Positions 1-8,699 of a DNA stretch of 64,000 nt are shown one piece after another. The notes below the pieces were generated by a model, which worked only from the letters and a program-made list of their open reading frames with translations, was not told where the DNA came from and searched no databases. Position numbers and translations under genes: made by a program. How positions within the stretch are numbered: position 1 is the first letter of the stretch; each line of letters starts with the position of its first letter. Location: the NCBI RefSeq assembly GCF_013181195.1, contig NZ_SMZP01000004.1:310001-374000 (forward strand), given 5' to 3'. Origin of the DNA: Caulobacter sp. RHG1 (lineage in GTDB: Bacteria; Pseudomonadota; Alphaproteobacteria; Caulobacterales; Caulobacteraceae).

Positions 1-716
1 TAGATGCGCCAGTCGACCCCTGCGGCCTGCAGGCGCTCGACATAGGTGGTCCAGCGGTAGGGGACGGGCGCGCCCTTGCCGTGCGGCGGCGCCAGGCTGT
101 CATGGGAATTGCCGACGGCGGGGCCGCCCAGTCGCCCGGTTGGGTCGATGCCGCCGCTCCACAGCATCAGGCGGTTGGGGTTGGTGCCCATCTGCAGCGA
201 GCAGAAACAGCCGTCGCACAGGGTGAAGGCGTCGGCCATGGCGTACTGGAACGGGATGTCGGCGCGATCGAAATAGCCCATCGCGTGCGCCTGCTTGGCC
301 TCGGGCCAGCGACCCATCCGGCCCAGGTCCCAGGCCGCCTGGGCGTCTGGCCAGCTGTGCGGCGTGCCCTTCACCCGCATGTGGGCGAAGGTCTGGCGGA
401 CGTTCAGCGGGAACGGCGCCAGCCAGCGCGGACCGCCGCTGATCCCGTCATGCTGCAGGAAGACGTCGCGCTGGGCCTTGTCCTCGATCGGCGGGGCGGG
501 CGCGGGATGCCGATCCGAGAAGCCCTGCACGCCGCTCATCGTGCCGAAGTAGTGATCGAACGAGCGGTTCTCCTGCATCAGGATGACCACGTGCTGGACG
601 TCCTGGATCGTGCCCGTTCGCACGTCTGGGGCGATGCCCATGGCGCGGGCGAGGGCGGGGAAGCTCGTGGCGGCGGCCAGGCCGGCCAACAGGCCGCGGC
701 GATCGATCTGGGTCAT
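1..716 (-). CDS. Phospholipase C / phosphoesterase family protein, Tat-exported (C-terminus cut by window edge)
   Basis: The N-terminal 238 residues are present; the rest lies beyond base 1. The start has the form MTQIDRRGLLAGLAAATS, a twin-arginine signal that points to folded export. It is followed by the signature HVVILMQENRSFDHYFG near residue 47, the metal-binding and nucleophile region of the PF04185 phosphoesterase family, which holds non-haemolytic phospholipases C and acid phosphatases. Such enzymes cleave phosphodiesters of phospholipids in the periplasm or outside the cell. The gene lies downstream of a TonB-dependent receptor on the same strand, with a strong hairpin between them, so it may supply or use the transported compound. 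The exact substrate cannot be read from this fragment. Confidence 0.88.
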   Translation of the reverse strand, partial: MTQIDRRGLLAGLAAATSFPALARAMGIAPDVRTGTIQDVQHVVILMQENRSFDHYFGTMSGVQGFSDRHPAPAPPIEDKAQRDVFLQHDGISGGPRWLAPFPLNVRQTFAHMRVKGTPHSWPDAQAAWDLGRMGRWPEAKQAHAMGYFDRADIPFQYAMADAFTLCDGCFCSLQMGTNPNRLMLWSGGIDPTGRLGGPAVGNSHDSLAPPHGKGAPVPYRWTTYVERLQAAGVDWRI

Positions 717-760
717 GGAAGGCGCTCCTGCGCTCTTTGAATTCTGGGGGGAAAAGCTAC

Positions 761-794
761 GACCCCGACCGCCAGGGGACCGGCGATCGGGGTC
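761..794 (-). terminator. Strong intercistronic hairpin after the TonB receptor gene
   Basis: Bases 761-768 (GACCCCGA) pair perfectly with 787-794. An inner CGCC/GGCG stem (770-773 with 782-785) lies beyond a single mismatch. On the minus strand a TTTT run begins five bases after the stem. It could end or attenuate transcription from the receptor gene before the phosphoesterase gene, or protect the upstream mRNA. Confidence 0.5.
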
Positions 795-839
795 AGCTTG
801 CGACCGGGGCTTACCAGGCGCGATCCGGTCGAAGAGGGG

Positions 840-3809
840 TCAGTACCGGTAGGTCAGGCCGATCGCGTAGGAGCGGCCCATCTCCAGGGTCAGCTGCGGG
901 ATTTCCTGGTTCCAGCCCACCCATTCCGTCCGCTTCTGGTTGGTCAGGTTGTTGGCGGTCAGGCGCAGCATCAGGTTGTCGCTGAAGCGATAGTTCGACG
1001 ACAGCGACAGCAGGCCCTGGTCGCCCCGGTACTTGTTGCGCGAGGCGGTGGAGTTGTTGGTCGCCACCAGGGTTTCGCCCGAATAGGTGTAGGCGACGCG
1101 CATCGACAGCGGACCGCGGTCGTAGGACAGCGCGGCGTTGCCGGTGATGTCCGGCTGCCAGGACATGGTCTTGGGCTGGTGGATCTTGCCGTCCGACATG
1201 GTCTGGAAGAAGTCCACGTCGACATAGGTGACGTTGCCCGAGATGGTGAAGCCGCGCAGGGCGTGCGGCAGTACGAAGTCAAGGTCGCGGACCACGTTCA
1301 GCTCCACGCCCTTGAAGTCGATCGGCTCGCCCGCGTTGATCTTCTGGGTCACGGTCGCCGTCACCTGGCTGCCCTGCCAGTCGATCGTCATGTCCTCGGT
1401 GGTGGTGAGGAACTCGTCCTTCATGTTCTTGTAGAAGAGGCTGAGCGAGACCACGCCGGCGTTCTTGGGAAAGAACCAGTCGAAGGCCAGGTCCAGGTTG
1501 TCCGACCGGCGCGGACGCAGGTTCGGATTGGCGCGGCTGAGGACATAGCCGCTCTCGTTGTTGTTCAGGGTCTCGCCGCGCGGGGCCACGTCCGAGAAGG
1601 CCGGACGGCCCACCGTGCGCGAATAGGCCGAGCGGATCCGCAGCTGGTCGTTGACCCGGTAGTCGACCGTCATCGACGGCAGGAAGTCGTGATAGCCGCC
1701 CTTGTTCTGGGTGTCGCCCCAGACGCCGTTGGCCTTGCGACGGCCGGTGGCCTCGGTGCTGGTGTCCTCGTAGCGGACGCCGGCGGTCAGGTTCCAGCGC
1801 TGGCCGGCATAGCGGATCATGCCGTAGCCGCTGAGCACGGTCTCCTTCATGCCGTAGTCCGACTTCTGGTCGTCATCCAGCTGCGGGTTGTTGATCCACT
1901 GGCCGGGGTTGGCCGCCAGGTGGGCGAAGAAGCTGCGCAGCGCCACGCCGGGATCGATGACGACCATGCACTGGCCCTTCAGCGCGCCGGGCGGGCGCAG
2001 GCAGCTGTCCTTCTCCAGCGCCCCGGAGACCGCCAGGGTGAAGGCGTTGCCCGTGGCGGGATTGTAGGTGTTGAAGTCCTCGTCGTAGCCGCGGTCCTCG
2101 CGCCGCGCGCCCAGGCCGCCGGCGAGGCGCCAGCCGCCACCCGCCACGTCCAGGTCGCGCCCAAGGTCCAGCTTGGCCTCGTAGATGTCGGCGTCCAGGC
2201 TGCGGTTCTCGTACAGCTGCCGGACGGCGGCGTAGTTGTTGTAGTTGTAGAACTGATCGGGATTGAGCGGGGCCATGGTGTAGACGTTGCCGACCCGCTC
2301 GTAGGTGAAGGCCCCGGCCACGGCGCTCTTCTGCTGCCACTCGACCAGTTCCTGGGTCTCGCGGTGCTTGGCGCCGGAATAGTTCAGCCGCCAGGAGACA
2401 TCGGCGATCGCGGGCTTGTGGTCGCCGCCCGCCGTCAGGGCCCAGACGGCGCGATCGTAGTGAATGTCGACCGGATATTCGCGGATCGCGGCGCTGGCCG
2501 CGCCGGTGATCGTGCCGCCGTGCGCGGTGCGGTTGGTCAGCGCGCCGCCGCCCGAATGCTCCCACAGGCTGGTCTGGCGCACCTCGTCGTCCTTGGCGTT
2601 GCTGAGAAAGCCGCGCACGAACAGGACGTCGTTGTCGCCGCTGCGATATTCCAGGCGGCCGCCGCCGCTGTAGCGGTCGCGCTCGTTGTAATAGAAGTGC
2701 CAGCGGCGGTTGGAGAGCACCGGCTCGGCCGCGCCCGGATAGGTTCCCGAGACGGTCCCCGGCTGGCCGGCGTCCTTGCCGTCGGCGCCGTAGTAGTAGC
2801 GGGTGCCCGACGAGCCGGCATATTCGGCCTGCGGCGTGTAGAGCGTGCGCTTCTGGTAGTCGGCATAGACCACCAGGCCGAACTGGTCCGAGGATCCGAA
2901 CGTGCCCGCATAGTTGAAGCCGACGCCGCCCCGCGGCTTGGAGCCCTTGGGGCCGTCACGGTTCAGCAGGTCCTCGCCGACCTCGGCCTCGATGCGCAGG
3001 CCCAGCTTCTGACCGAAGGCGCCGCGGGTCTTGATGTCGATCAGGCCGGCGACCGCGCCGCCTTCCAGGTTGGGCGTGAAGCTCTTGTAGACGTCGATAC
3101 TGGCCGCCAGCGAGGCGGGCAGGACGTCCATGAGCATCCGCCGACCGCCGCCGTCGGGCACGGCCACCGACACGCCGTCGACCAGGGTCAGGTTGTAGTT
3201 GGCGGCCAGGCCGCGGACGGTCACGAAGCGCGGTTCGCCGCGATTGTCCTGAAAGGCGATGCCAGGCAGGCGCTGCAGCGCCTCGGCGATGTTGTAGTCG
3301 GGCAGGCGGCCCAGCTCGTCCGAGGTCACCGAGTCCATGATCTGCGTGCTCTCGCGACGCGCAGCCACGGCGCGGCGCTCCAGCAGGCGGCCGCCCACGA
3401 CCACCAGTTCCTCGACCTGAGAGGCGTCCGAGGCCATCGGCGCGGCGTCGGCGGGCAGGTCGATCTGGCGGCCGGACAGGCCACCGCTCTTGCCGCCGGG
3501 CGCGCGCAGGTTCGAGCGTAGGGTGATGATGGCGCCTTCGTCGCGGGCGATATGCAGCGGCGTGCCGGAAATCAGCTGCCGGAGGGCGGCGCGGACGTCC
3601 ATTTCACCGCGAACGGCGGGCGTGGTGACGCCAGCCAGGTCACGGGCCGGCGCGATGACCTGGATCTGGGCCTGCTGGGCGAATTCCGGAATGGCGGTGA
3701 CCGCCGGCTGGGCCGGAATGTCGAACCGGCGCGCCTGGGCGTGGGCCTGCGCACTGACGCAGACGACCGCGGCCACGCCGCCGCAAAGCAAGGTCTTGTA
3801 GCAAGTCAT
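840..3809 (-). CDS. TonB-dependent outer-membrane receptor with N-terminal STN signalling domain (FecA type)
   Basis: 989 residues. A signal peptide (about 1-24) is followed by a secretin/TonB short N-terminal (STN) domain (about 27-95), a TonB-box-like stretch VEELVVVGGR near residue 132, the plug (including LPDYNIAEALQRLPG and VRGLAANYNLTLVDGV), and a long beta-barrel ending in YRY, the usual aromatic C-terminus. The STN domain is found in receptors that also signal inward to a FecR partner. FecR and FecI homologues lie directly upstream on the same strand, which supports this. The protein should import a scarce compound across the outer membrane using TonB energy. The ligand is unknown; the downstream phosphoesterase hints at an organophosphate, but this is inference. 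Confidence 0.95.
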   Translation of the reverse strand: MTCYKTLLCGGVAAVVCVSAQAHAQARRFDIPAQPAVTAIPEFAQQAQIQVIAPARDLAGVTTPAVRGEMDVRAALRQLISGTPLHIARDEGAIITLRSNLRAPGGKSGGLSGRQIDLPADAAPMASDASQVEELVVVGGRLLERRAVAARRESTQIMDSVTSDELGRLPDYNIAEALQRLPGIAFQDNRGEPRFVTVRGLAANYNLTLVDGVSVAVPDGGGRRMLMDVLPASLAASIDVYKSFTPNLEGGAVAGLIDIKTRGAFGQKLGLRIEAEVGEDLLNRDGPKGSKPRGGVGFNYAGTFGSSDQFGLVVYADYQKRTLYTPQAEYAGSSGTRYYYGADGKDAGQPGTVSGTYPGAAEPVLSNRRWHFYYNERDRYSGGGRLEYRSGDNDVLFVRGFLSNAKDDEVRQTSLWEHSGGGALTNRTAHGGTITGAASAAIREYPVDIHYDRAVWALTAGGDHKPAIADVSWRLNYSGAKHRETQELVEWQQKSAVAGAFTYERVGNVYTMAPLNPDQFYNYNNYAAVRQLYENRSLDADIYEAKLDLGRDLDVAGGGWRLAGGLGARREDRGYDEDFNTYNPATGNAFTLAVSGALEKDSCLRPPGALKGQCMVVIDPGVALRSFFAHLAANPGQWINNPQLDDDQKSDYGMKETVLSGYGMIRYAGQRWNLTAGVRYEDTSTEATGRRKANGVWGDTQNKGGYHDFLPSMTVDYRVNDQLRIRSAYSRTVGRPAFSDVAPRGETLNNNESGYVLSRANPNLRPRRSDNLDLAFDWFFPKNAGVVSLSLFYKNMKDEFLTTTEDMTIDWQGSQVTATVTQKINAGEPIDFKGVELNVVRDLDFVLPHALRGFTISGNVTYVDVDFFQTMSDGKIHQPKTMSWQPDITGNAALSYDRGPLSMRVAYTYSGETLVATNNSTASRNKYRGDQGLLSLSSNYRFSDNLMLRLTANNLTNQKRTEWVGWNQEIPQLTLEMGRSYAIGLTYRY

Positions 3810-3900
3810 CGTTCTTGAGCCCCGTTGTCGCCGCGTTACGCTCGGCGTGTCGGCGGCTAAGAGGCGCTGGCGGAAAGTCTCCGCCAGCCGTCACGAAACT

Positions 3901-4842
3901 TTAATGGGAAGCGCCGCGCGACAGCACGATCTCGTCGCCGCGTCGGGTCATGGTGGCGTCAAGGGCCACGGTGATGGTGCGGCTGAAGCCGGCAGGGTCG
4001 TTGGCGGCGAACAGGCCGGTGATCGGTTCGCGCGCCAGCTCGGGATCGGCGATCGTCACCCGCGGGTCGCCGTAGCGCGAGAAGGCTCGCGCCGCGTCCT
4101 CCAGGGTCTCGCCCTTGAAGGCGATCTTGCCCTCGCGCCAGGCCAGGTCGCGCTCGACGTCGCGAGCCGAGATCGGCCGCACAGCCGGGGGCGCGCCGGC
4201 TCTCAGGGCGATGCGGCTGTTGGCGTCCAGCACGACGGGGCGCGCCGCGCCGCCGGTGACGCTGAGCTGGCCCTGTTGAACGGTGACCTCGACCGGAGCG
4301 TCGGCCAGACGGCTGACCCGGAAGGCGCCGCTGGCCGTGGTCAGGCGACGGCCGGCGATCTCGACCTCGAACGGCCGCAGCACGTCGCGCGCCACCGAGA
4401 AGAAGGCCTCGCCGCGGATCAGCTCCACCAGTCGGCGGTCGTCGCGATACTTCACTCGCGCCGCCGAGTCGGTGTTCAGCGTCATGGTCGAGCCGTCGGG
4501 CAGGGGGATCAGCCGGACCTCGCCGCGCTGAGTGGCCTGGGCGCGGGGCGCCTGCAAGGTGACCGCCAGGCCGGCGATCCCGGCCGCCGCTGCGCTGGCG
4601 CCGCCCCACAGCAGGGCGCGGCGGCGGGTGATCATGGGTTGAGGGGGAGCCTCTTCCGCCGGCGCTCTGCTGGCCATGTCGATCGCCTGCATCCGCAGCA
4701 GGGCGCCGGGCCGGCGATCGTCGCCCGCCAGCCAGGCGTCGAACGCGGCCTGCTCGGCGACGCTCAGCGGCGCGCGTTCACGACGCGCCACCCACGTCGC
4801 GGCGGCGGCGTCGATGCTCTGGCTGGTTTCGCGGTCGGCCAT
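3901..4842 (-). CDS. FecR-family transmembrane anti-sigma regulator
   Basis: 313 residues from the ATG at 4842. The N-terminal cytoplasmic part has the DUF4880-like motif AAATWVARRE and FDAWLAGDDRRPGALLR. A single membrane helix follows near residues 75-95, after ITRRRALLW. The periplasmic FecR domain includes RLIPLPDGSTMTLNTDS and VELIRGEAFFSVARD, and the C-terminus holds an STN-like segment. In this family the protein senses the loaded receptor in the periplasm and controls the sigma factor. An upstream ATG at 4911 would add 23 proline-rich residues but has poor ribosome-site spacing and would deepen the overlap with the sigma gene from 65 to 134 bases. The 4842 start is my choice, with moderate certainty. 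Confidence 0.9.
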   Translation of the reverse strand: MADRETSQSIDAAAATWVARRERAPLSVAEQAAFDAWLAGDDRRPGALLRMQAIDMASRAPAEEAPPQPMITRRRALLWGGASAAAAGIAGLAVTLQAPRAQATQRGEVRLIPLPDGSTMTLNTDSAARVKYRDDRRLVELIRGEAFFSVARDVLRPFEVEIAGRRLTTASGAFRVSRLADAPVEVTVQQGQLSVTGGAARPVVLDANSRIALRAGAPPAVRPISARDVERDLAWREGKIAFKGETLEDAARAFSRYGDPRVTIADPELAREPITGLFAANDPAGFSRTITVALDATMTRRGDEIVLSRGASH

Positions 4843-5413
4843 CAAGTGCGGCGGGGTCCTGGGGCGGGGTGTTCGAGGGCTTAGAGGTTTGAGCGGGGGC
4901 TGTTCCGCCATCCCTAACCCAATCCAGCAGAAAACGAAGTCCCCGGCCTATGTGCTTTTCGACGGTGTTCTCCGAAACCCGCATCCGACTGGCGATCTCG
5001 CGCTGGGAGAGGCCGTGCACTCGTCGCAGCACGAAGGCGGTCTGGGCCTGGCCCGGCATGGCGGAGATCGCATCCGACACCTGCCGCAGCACGTCGCGGT
5101 CGATCACGACCTGTTCGGGGGAGGGGGCGTCGTCGCTCCACTCCAGATCTTCCTTGGCCTGAATGGAGACGATGCGGGAGCGGCGGACGTGGCGGACGAC
5201 CAAGGCGTGGGCGGTCTTGAAGACATAGGCCCGGGGATACTCGATGTCCTCGACGGTCTCGCGAGCGGCCAGGGCGGTGTAGGTCTCTTGAATGATGTCG
5301 TCGACGTCGATGCCCACCCGCCGCTTGGAGGACAGCCAGGCGCGAAGCGCAGGCTCATGCGGCAGCACGCACTCCAAGAACCATCTGGTTCGATCTGGAT
5401 CGACTCGAAACAT
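4778..5413 (-). CDS. ECF RNA polymerase sigma factor, FecI-like
   Basis: 211 residues. Region 2 is seen at about 15-80, with DVDDIIQETYTALAARE and YPRAYVFKTAHALVVRHVRR. Region 4 lies at about 120-170, with LRRVHGLSQREIASRMRVS and TVEKHIGRGLRFL, the helix-turn-helix that reads the -35 element. The C-terminus carries about 40 extra basic, proline-rich residues encoded across the start of the FecR gene. As the first gene of the locus it most likely drives transcription of the receptor gene after release by the FecR protein. No binding site can be assigned with confidence in the 266 bases upstream. Confidence 0.93.
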   Translation of the reverse strand: MFRVDPDRTRWFLECVLPHEPALRAWLSSKRRVGIDVDDIIQETYTALAARETVEDIEYPRAYVFKTAHALVVRHVRRSRIVSIQAKEDLEWSDDAPSPEQVVIDRDVLRQVSDAISAMPGQAQTAFVLRRVHGLSQREIASRMRVSENTVEKHIGRGLRFLLDWVRDGGTAPAQTSKPSNTPPQDPAALDGRPRNQPEHRRRRRDVGGAS

Positions 5414-5679
5414 CCGCCCGCCCGGCCTCGGTAGCGGTCGTCCCTAAGAGCCAAGCTTGAAGGTCGTGTGACGTAAGGTGAAGTTCGTCTTGGAGGTGAG
5501 TCTTATCGATATGTTATCTGGGGTGGAGTTTTCCGTTCCAGCTCGATCTGACTTCATTGGATTAGATTTAGCGTCGCCTGATCCTATCGTCCCGTAACGC
5601 GCTCTGCAGGGCGGCGGGCAGGGCGCACGAGATCAACTGCGCGATGCACGGGAGATCCCTGAATTTTCAGGAAGAGGAA

Positions 5680-5754
5680 TGGTGGATGCTGCAGGGATTG
5701 AACCTGCGACCCCCTCGGTGTGAACGAGGTGCTCTCCCGCTGAGCTAAGCATCC
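5680..5754 (-). tRNA. tRNA-Val (anticodon CAC)
   Basis: The cloverleaf reads on the minus strand from 5754. A seven-base acceptor stem GGATGCT pairs with AGCATCC. There is a D arm with AGCTCAGCGGGAGAGC, an anticodon stem CCTCG/CGAGG around loop TTCACAC (anticodon CAC), and a T arm with GGTTCAATC. The CCA end is encoded (5680-5682). It decodes GTG, a frequent valine codon in such a GC-rich genome. Confidence 0.96.
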
Positions 5755-5802
5755 GCCTTGTCGGTTCGGGCCGCGAGGGACCGATCCGCGAGAGGAGGGG
5801 GT

Positions 5803-6528
5803 CTATAATCTGGTGTTCGGCGCGGGGCAAGAGGCCAATAGCGAGATACAGGCCTTAGGCACGTCCAAAAAGCTGTGGATGACCAGATCGCCGCCCAGCG
5901 TGTCGACCGGCTCCTCGGTGTAGCCGAACGAGACCATCACGCTGGGCACGCCGGCGTTCTTGGCGCCGAGGGCGTCGTTGATGCTGTCGCCGACCATGAC
6001 GGCGCGGGCCGGATCGCCACCGACGGCGGCGATGGCGGCGGCGACGTGGCGGCCGTCGGGCTTGGCGGCGGGGGCGCTGTCGGCGCCGATCACCGCGTCG
6101 AAGAAGGGCGTCAGCTCCACGGCGTCCAGCAGGGCGACCGACAGGTTGGTCAGCTTGTTCGTGCAGACGACGAGCTTGGCGCCGGCGATCTTCAGTTGGG
6201 TCAGCACCTCGACCACGCCGGGGAAGGGGGCGCTCTCGTCGGCGATGCGGGTCAGGTAGTGGTCGATGAAGCGCTGGACCAGCGGCGGGGCGCGCTCGGC
6301 GTCCAGGGGCGAGCCGGCGGCGGCGAAGCCGCGTTCCAGCAGAGCCCGCGCTCCACGACCAACCATCAGCCGCACGTCGTCGAAGGGCAGAGGGGGGAGG
6401 GCTTCCTGGGCCAGGATCGCGTTCAGCGCGCCGACAAGGTCGGGGGCGGTGTCGACCAGGGTGCCGTCGAGGTCGAAGGCGATCGTGGCCCCAGATAGGG
6501 CCTCTTTCAGGTCATGAAGCTGGCTCAT
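5803..6528 (-). CDS. gph: Phosphoglycolate phosphatase, HAD superfamily
   Basis: 241 residues from the ATG at 6528. The HAD motif I FDLDGTLVDTAP has the nucleophile Asp19 and acid Asp21. Motif II is the Thr of VVCTNK, motif III the Lys of AAKPDGRHV, and motif IV MVGDSINDALGAKNAG. The alpha-helical cap between motifs I and II fits the Gph subfamily, which removes phosphate from 2-phosphoglycolate formed during repair of oxidised DNA ends. The gene is divergent from glmU. An upstream extension of the same frame, antisense to glmU, is spurious. Substrate preference within this subfamily is not certain from sequence alone. Confidence 0.88.
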   Translation of the reverse strand: MSQLHDLKEALSGATIAFDLDGTLVDTAPDLVGALNAILAQEALPPLPFDDVRLMVGRGARALLERGFAAAGSPLDAERAPPLVQRFIDHYLTRIADESAPFPGVVEVLTQLKIAGAKLVVCTNKLTNLSVALLDAVELTPFFDAVIGADSAPAAKPDGRHVAAAIAAVGGDPARAVMVGDSINDALGAKNAGVPSVMVSFGYTEEPVDTLGGDLVIHSFLDVPKACISLLASCPAPNTRL

Positions 6529-6598
6529 GGGACTGGCCTTTCCGCCAATTGGGCGGCTAATGCAACGCTGAACGCGCTCCAGGGAGTCGCCCACGCCC

Positions 6599-7975
6599 AT
6601 GACTGATTCCGTTTCCGCCACCGCCCGCCCGCGCGCCGCCGTGATCCTGGCCGCCGGCCAGGGCACGCGGATGAAGTCGCCGACGCCCAAGGTGCTGCAC
6701 AAGGTCGCCGGTCGCACCTTGATGGACCTGGCGATCGACGCCGCCGAGGGCCTGGGCTGCGAGCGGATCGTCGTCGTGGTCGGCGCCCACAGCCCGCAGG
6801 TCGGCGAGCACGCTCGCAAGCGTCTCGGCCCCAATGCCACCGTCGTGCAGGATCCGCCGCTGGGCACCGGCCACGCCGTGCTGGCGGCCAAGGACGCCCT
6901 GGCCGATTTCGACGGCGACGTAGTCGTCACCTTCGCCGACTGCCCGCTGACGACCGCGCCGGTGATCATGCCGCTGTTCGACCTGATGGCCAGCGGGACC
7001 GACGTCGCCGTGCTGGGCTTCGAAGCCGCCAATCCGACCGGCTATGGCCGTCTGGTCCTGGCGCCGGGCCAAGTGCTGCTGCGCATCGTCGAGGAGAAGG
7101 ACGCCGACCTGGTCACCAAGCAGGTCAAGCACTGCAACTCGGGCGTCCTGGCCGCGGATTGCGCGACGCTGTTCAGCCTGCTGGCTGATGTCGGCAACGA
7201 CAACGCCAAGGGCGAATACTACCTCACCGACGTCGTGGGCCTGGCCCATGAGCGCAAGCTTTCGACCCGGGCGGCCTTCGCGCCGGAGGCTTCGGTGCAG
7301 GGCGTTAATTCGCAGGCCGAACTGGCCGCCGCCGAGGCCGTCTGGCAAGGCGCGCGCCGCCGCAGCCTGATGGTCGAGGGCGTGACCATGCCCGCGCCCG
7401 ACACCGTCCACCTGTCGTGGGACACGCAAGTCGCCGGTGGGGCGGTGGTCGAACAGTTCGTGGTCTTCGGCCCCGGCGTCAGCGTCGAGACCGGCGCGGT
7501 GATCAAGGCCTTCAGCCACCTGGAAGGCGCGGTTGTGGGCGAAGGCGCCCTGATCGGACCCTATGCCCGTCTGCGTCCGGGCGCCGAGATCGGCCCCGAG
7601 GCCCATATCGGCAATTTCGTTGAAGTGAAGAAGGTGAAGGTGGGCAAGGGCGCGAAGGCCAATCACCTGAGCTATCTGGGTGACGGCTCGGTGGGCGAGA
7701 AGGCCAATATCGGGGCCGGCACCATCTTCTGCAATTACGACGGCTTCGAGAAGTTCGAGACCCATGTCGGCAAGGGCGCCTTCATCGGCTCCAACAGCGC
7801 CCTGGTCGCCCCCGTGCGCGTCGGCGACGGGGCGATGACCGGCTCGGGCTCGGTGATCACCAAGGACGTCGAGGACGGGGCCTTGGCCCTGTCGCGCGCC
7901 GAACAGACGACCAAGGCTGGATGGGCGACGAAGTTCCGCGCCCTGAAGCAAGCCAAGAAGGATGCGAAGAAATGA
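6599..7975 (+). CDS. glmU: Bifunctional N-acetylglucosamine-1-phosphate uridyltransferase / glucosamine-1-phosphate acetyltransferase
   Basis: 458 residues, the normal GlmU size. The N-terminal nucleotidyltransferase domain has [19 protein letters not shown] (about 17-36), the uridyltransferase signature, and [13 protein letters not shown]. The C-terminal half is a left-handed beta-helix of hexapeptide repeats with [22 protein letters not shown], which carries the acetyltransferase active site. The enzyme makes UDP-GlcNAc for peptidoglycan and lipid A in the cytoplasm. Its stop overlaps the rpiA start by four bases (ATGA), indicating translational coupling. Confidence 0.97.
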   Translation: MTDSVSATARPRAAVILAAGQGTRMKSPTPKVLHKVAGRTLMDLAIDAAEGLGCERIVVVVGAHSPQVGEHARKRLGPNATVVQDPPLGTGHAVLAAKDALADFDGDVVVTFADCPLTTAPVIMPLFDLMASGTDVAVLGFEAANPTGYGRLVLAPGQVLLRIVEEKDADLVTKQVKHCNSGVLAADCATLFSLLADVGNDNAKGEYYLTDVVGLAHERKLSTRAAFAPEASVQGVNSQAELAAAEAVWQGARRRSLMVEGVTMPAPDTVHLSWDTQVAGGAVVEQFVVFGPGVSVETGAVIKAFSHLEGAVVGEGALIGPYARLRPGAEIGPEAHIGNFVEVKKVKVGKGAKANHLSYLGDGSVGEKANIGAGTIFCNYDGFEKFETHVGKGAFIGSNSALVAPVRVGDGAMTGSGSVITKDVEDGALALSRAEQTTKAGWATKFRALKQAKKDAKK

Positions 7976-8655
7976 GCGCCGACGACCAGAAGCGTATCTC
8001 GGGCGAAGCGGCCGCGCAGCTCGTCGAGAATGGCATGACGGTGGGCCTGGGCACTGGCTCGACGGCCGCCTGGTTCGTCAAGGCGCTGGCGGCTCGCAAG
8101 CTGTCCGACATCCGTGGCGTGCCGACCTCCGAAGCCACCGCCACTCTGGCCCGCGAGCTGGGCATTCCGCTGGCGGCGCTGGATGACGTCAAGACCATCG
8201 ACCTGACCGTGGACGGCGCCGACGAGATCGGCCCGGGCCTGTCTCTGATCAAGGGCGGCGGCGCGGCGCTGCTGCGCGAGAAGCTGGTCTGGGAAGCCTC
8301 GACCCGCTGCGTGGTCATCGCCGACGCGGCCAAGAAGGTCGATGTTCTGGGCAAGTTCCCGCTGCCGATCGAAGTGGTTCGCTTCGGCCACGTCCACACC
8401 AGCTGGCGCCTGGCCGACATCGCCGCCGAGTTCGACCTGCCGCCGCCGCGCCTGCGCCAGGCCGATCGAGGCATGGTGGTCACCGACGGCGGCAATCTGA
8501 TCTACGACATGGCCTCGGGCGCCATCACCGATCCGACAGCCCTGGCCGCGGCGCTGAAGAGCGTGACGGGCGTGGTCGACCACGGCCTGTTCCTGGATCT
8601 CGCCGACGAGGCGCTGGTCGGCACGGATCAGGGTGTGGTGCGCCACGTTCCCTGA
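7972..8655 (+). CDS. rpiA: Ribose-5-phosphate isomerase A
   Basis: 227 residues from the ATG at 7972, inside the glmU stop. Conserved RpiA blocks are all present: [16 protein letters not shown] for phosphate binding, [13 protein letters not shown] with the catalytic Asp pair, and [14 protein letters not shown]. It interconverts ribose-5-phosphate and ribulose-5-phosphate in the non-oxidative pentose phosphate path. The start at 7972 is chosen because it overlaps the glmU stop and gives the usual N-terminus. An in-frame upstream ATG at 7921 lies wholly inside glmU. A 44-base gap separates it from gor. Confidence 0.96.
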   Translation: MSADDQKRISGEAAAQLVENGMTVGLGTGSTAAWFVKALAARKLSDIRGVPTSEATATLARELGIPLAALDDVKTIDLTVDGADEIGPGLSLIKGGGAALLREKLVWEASTRCVVIADAAKKVDVLGKFPLPIEVVRFGHVHTSWRLADIAAEFDLPPPRLRQADRGMVVTDGGNLIYDMASGAITDPTALAAALKSVTGVVDHGLFLDLADEALVGTDQGVVRHVP

Positions 8656-8699
8656 CGTCCTACATTAGAGCGACCAAAGCTTAAGTTCCGGAGGCCGCC

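Noticed and set aside
798..3521. Long plus-strand open frame (907 residues) antisense to the TonB receptor gene
   Set aside because: Low-complexity His/Val/Gly/Arg sequence with no domain; it is a GC-rich shadow of the real gene on the other strand, which has clear receptor motifs.
5633..5830. Small minus-strand frame across the tRNA-Val gene
   Set aside because: It reads through the tRNA and has no ribosome site.
6529..7032. N-terminal extension of the gph frame
   Set aside because: It runs antisense into glmU; the start at 6528 gives the standard HAD N-terminus.
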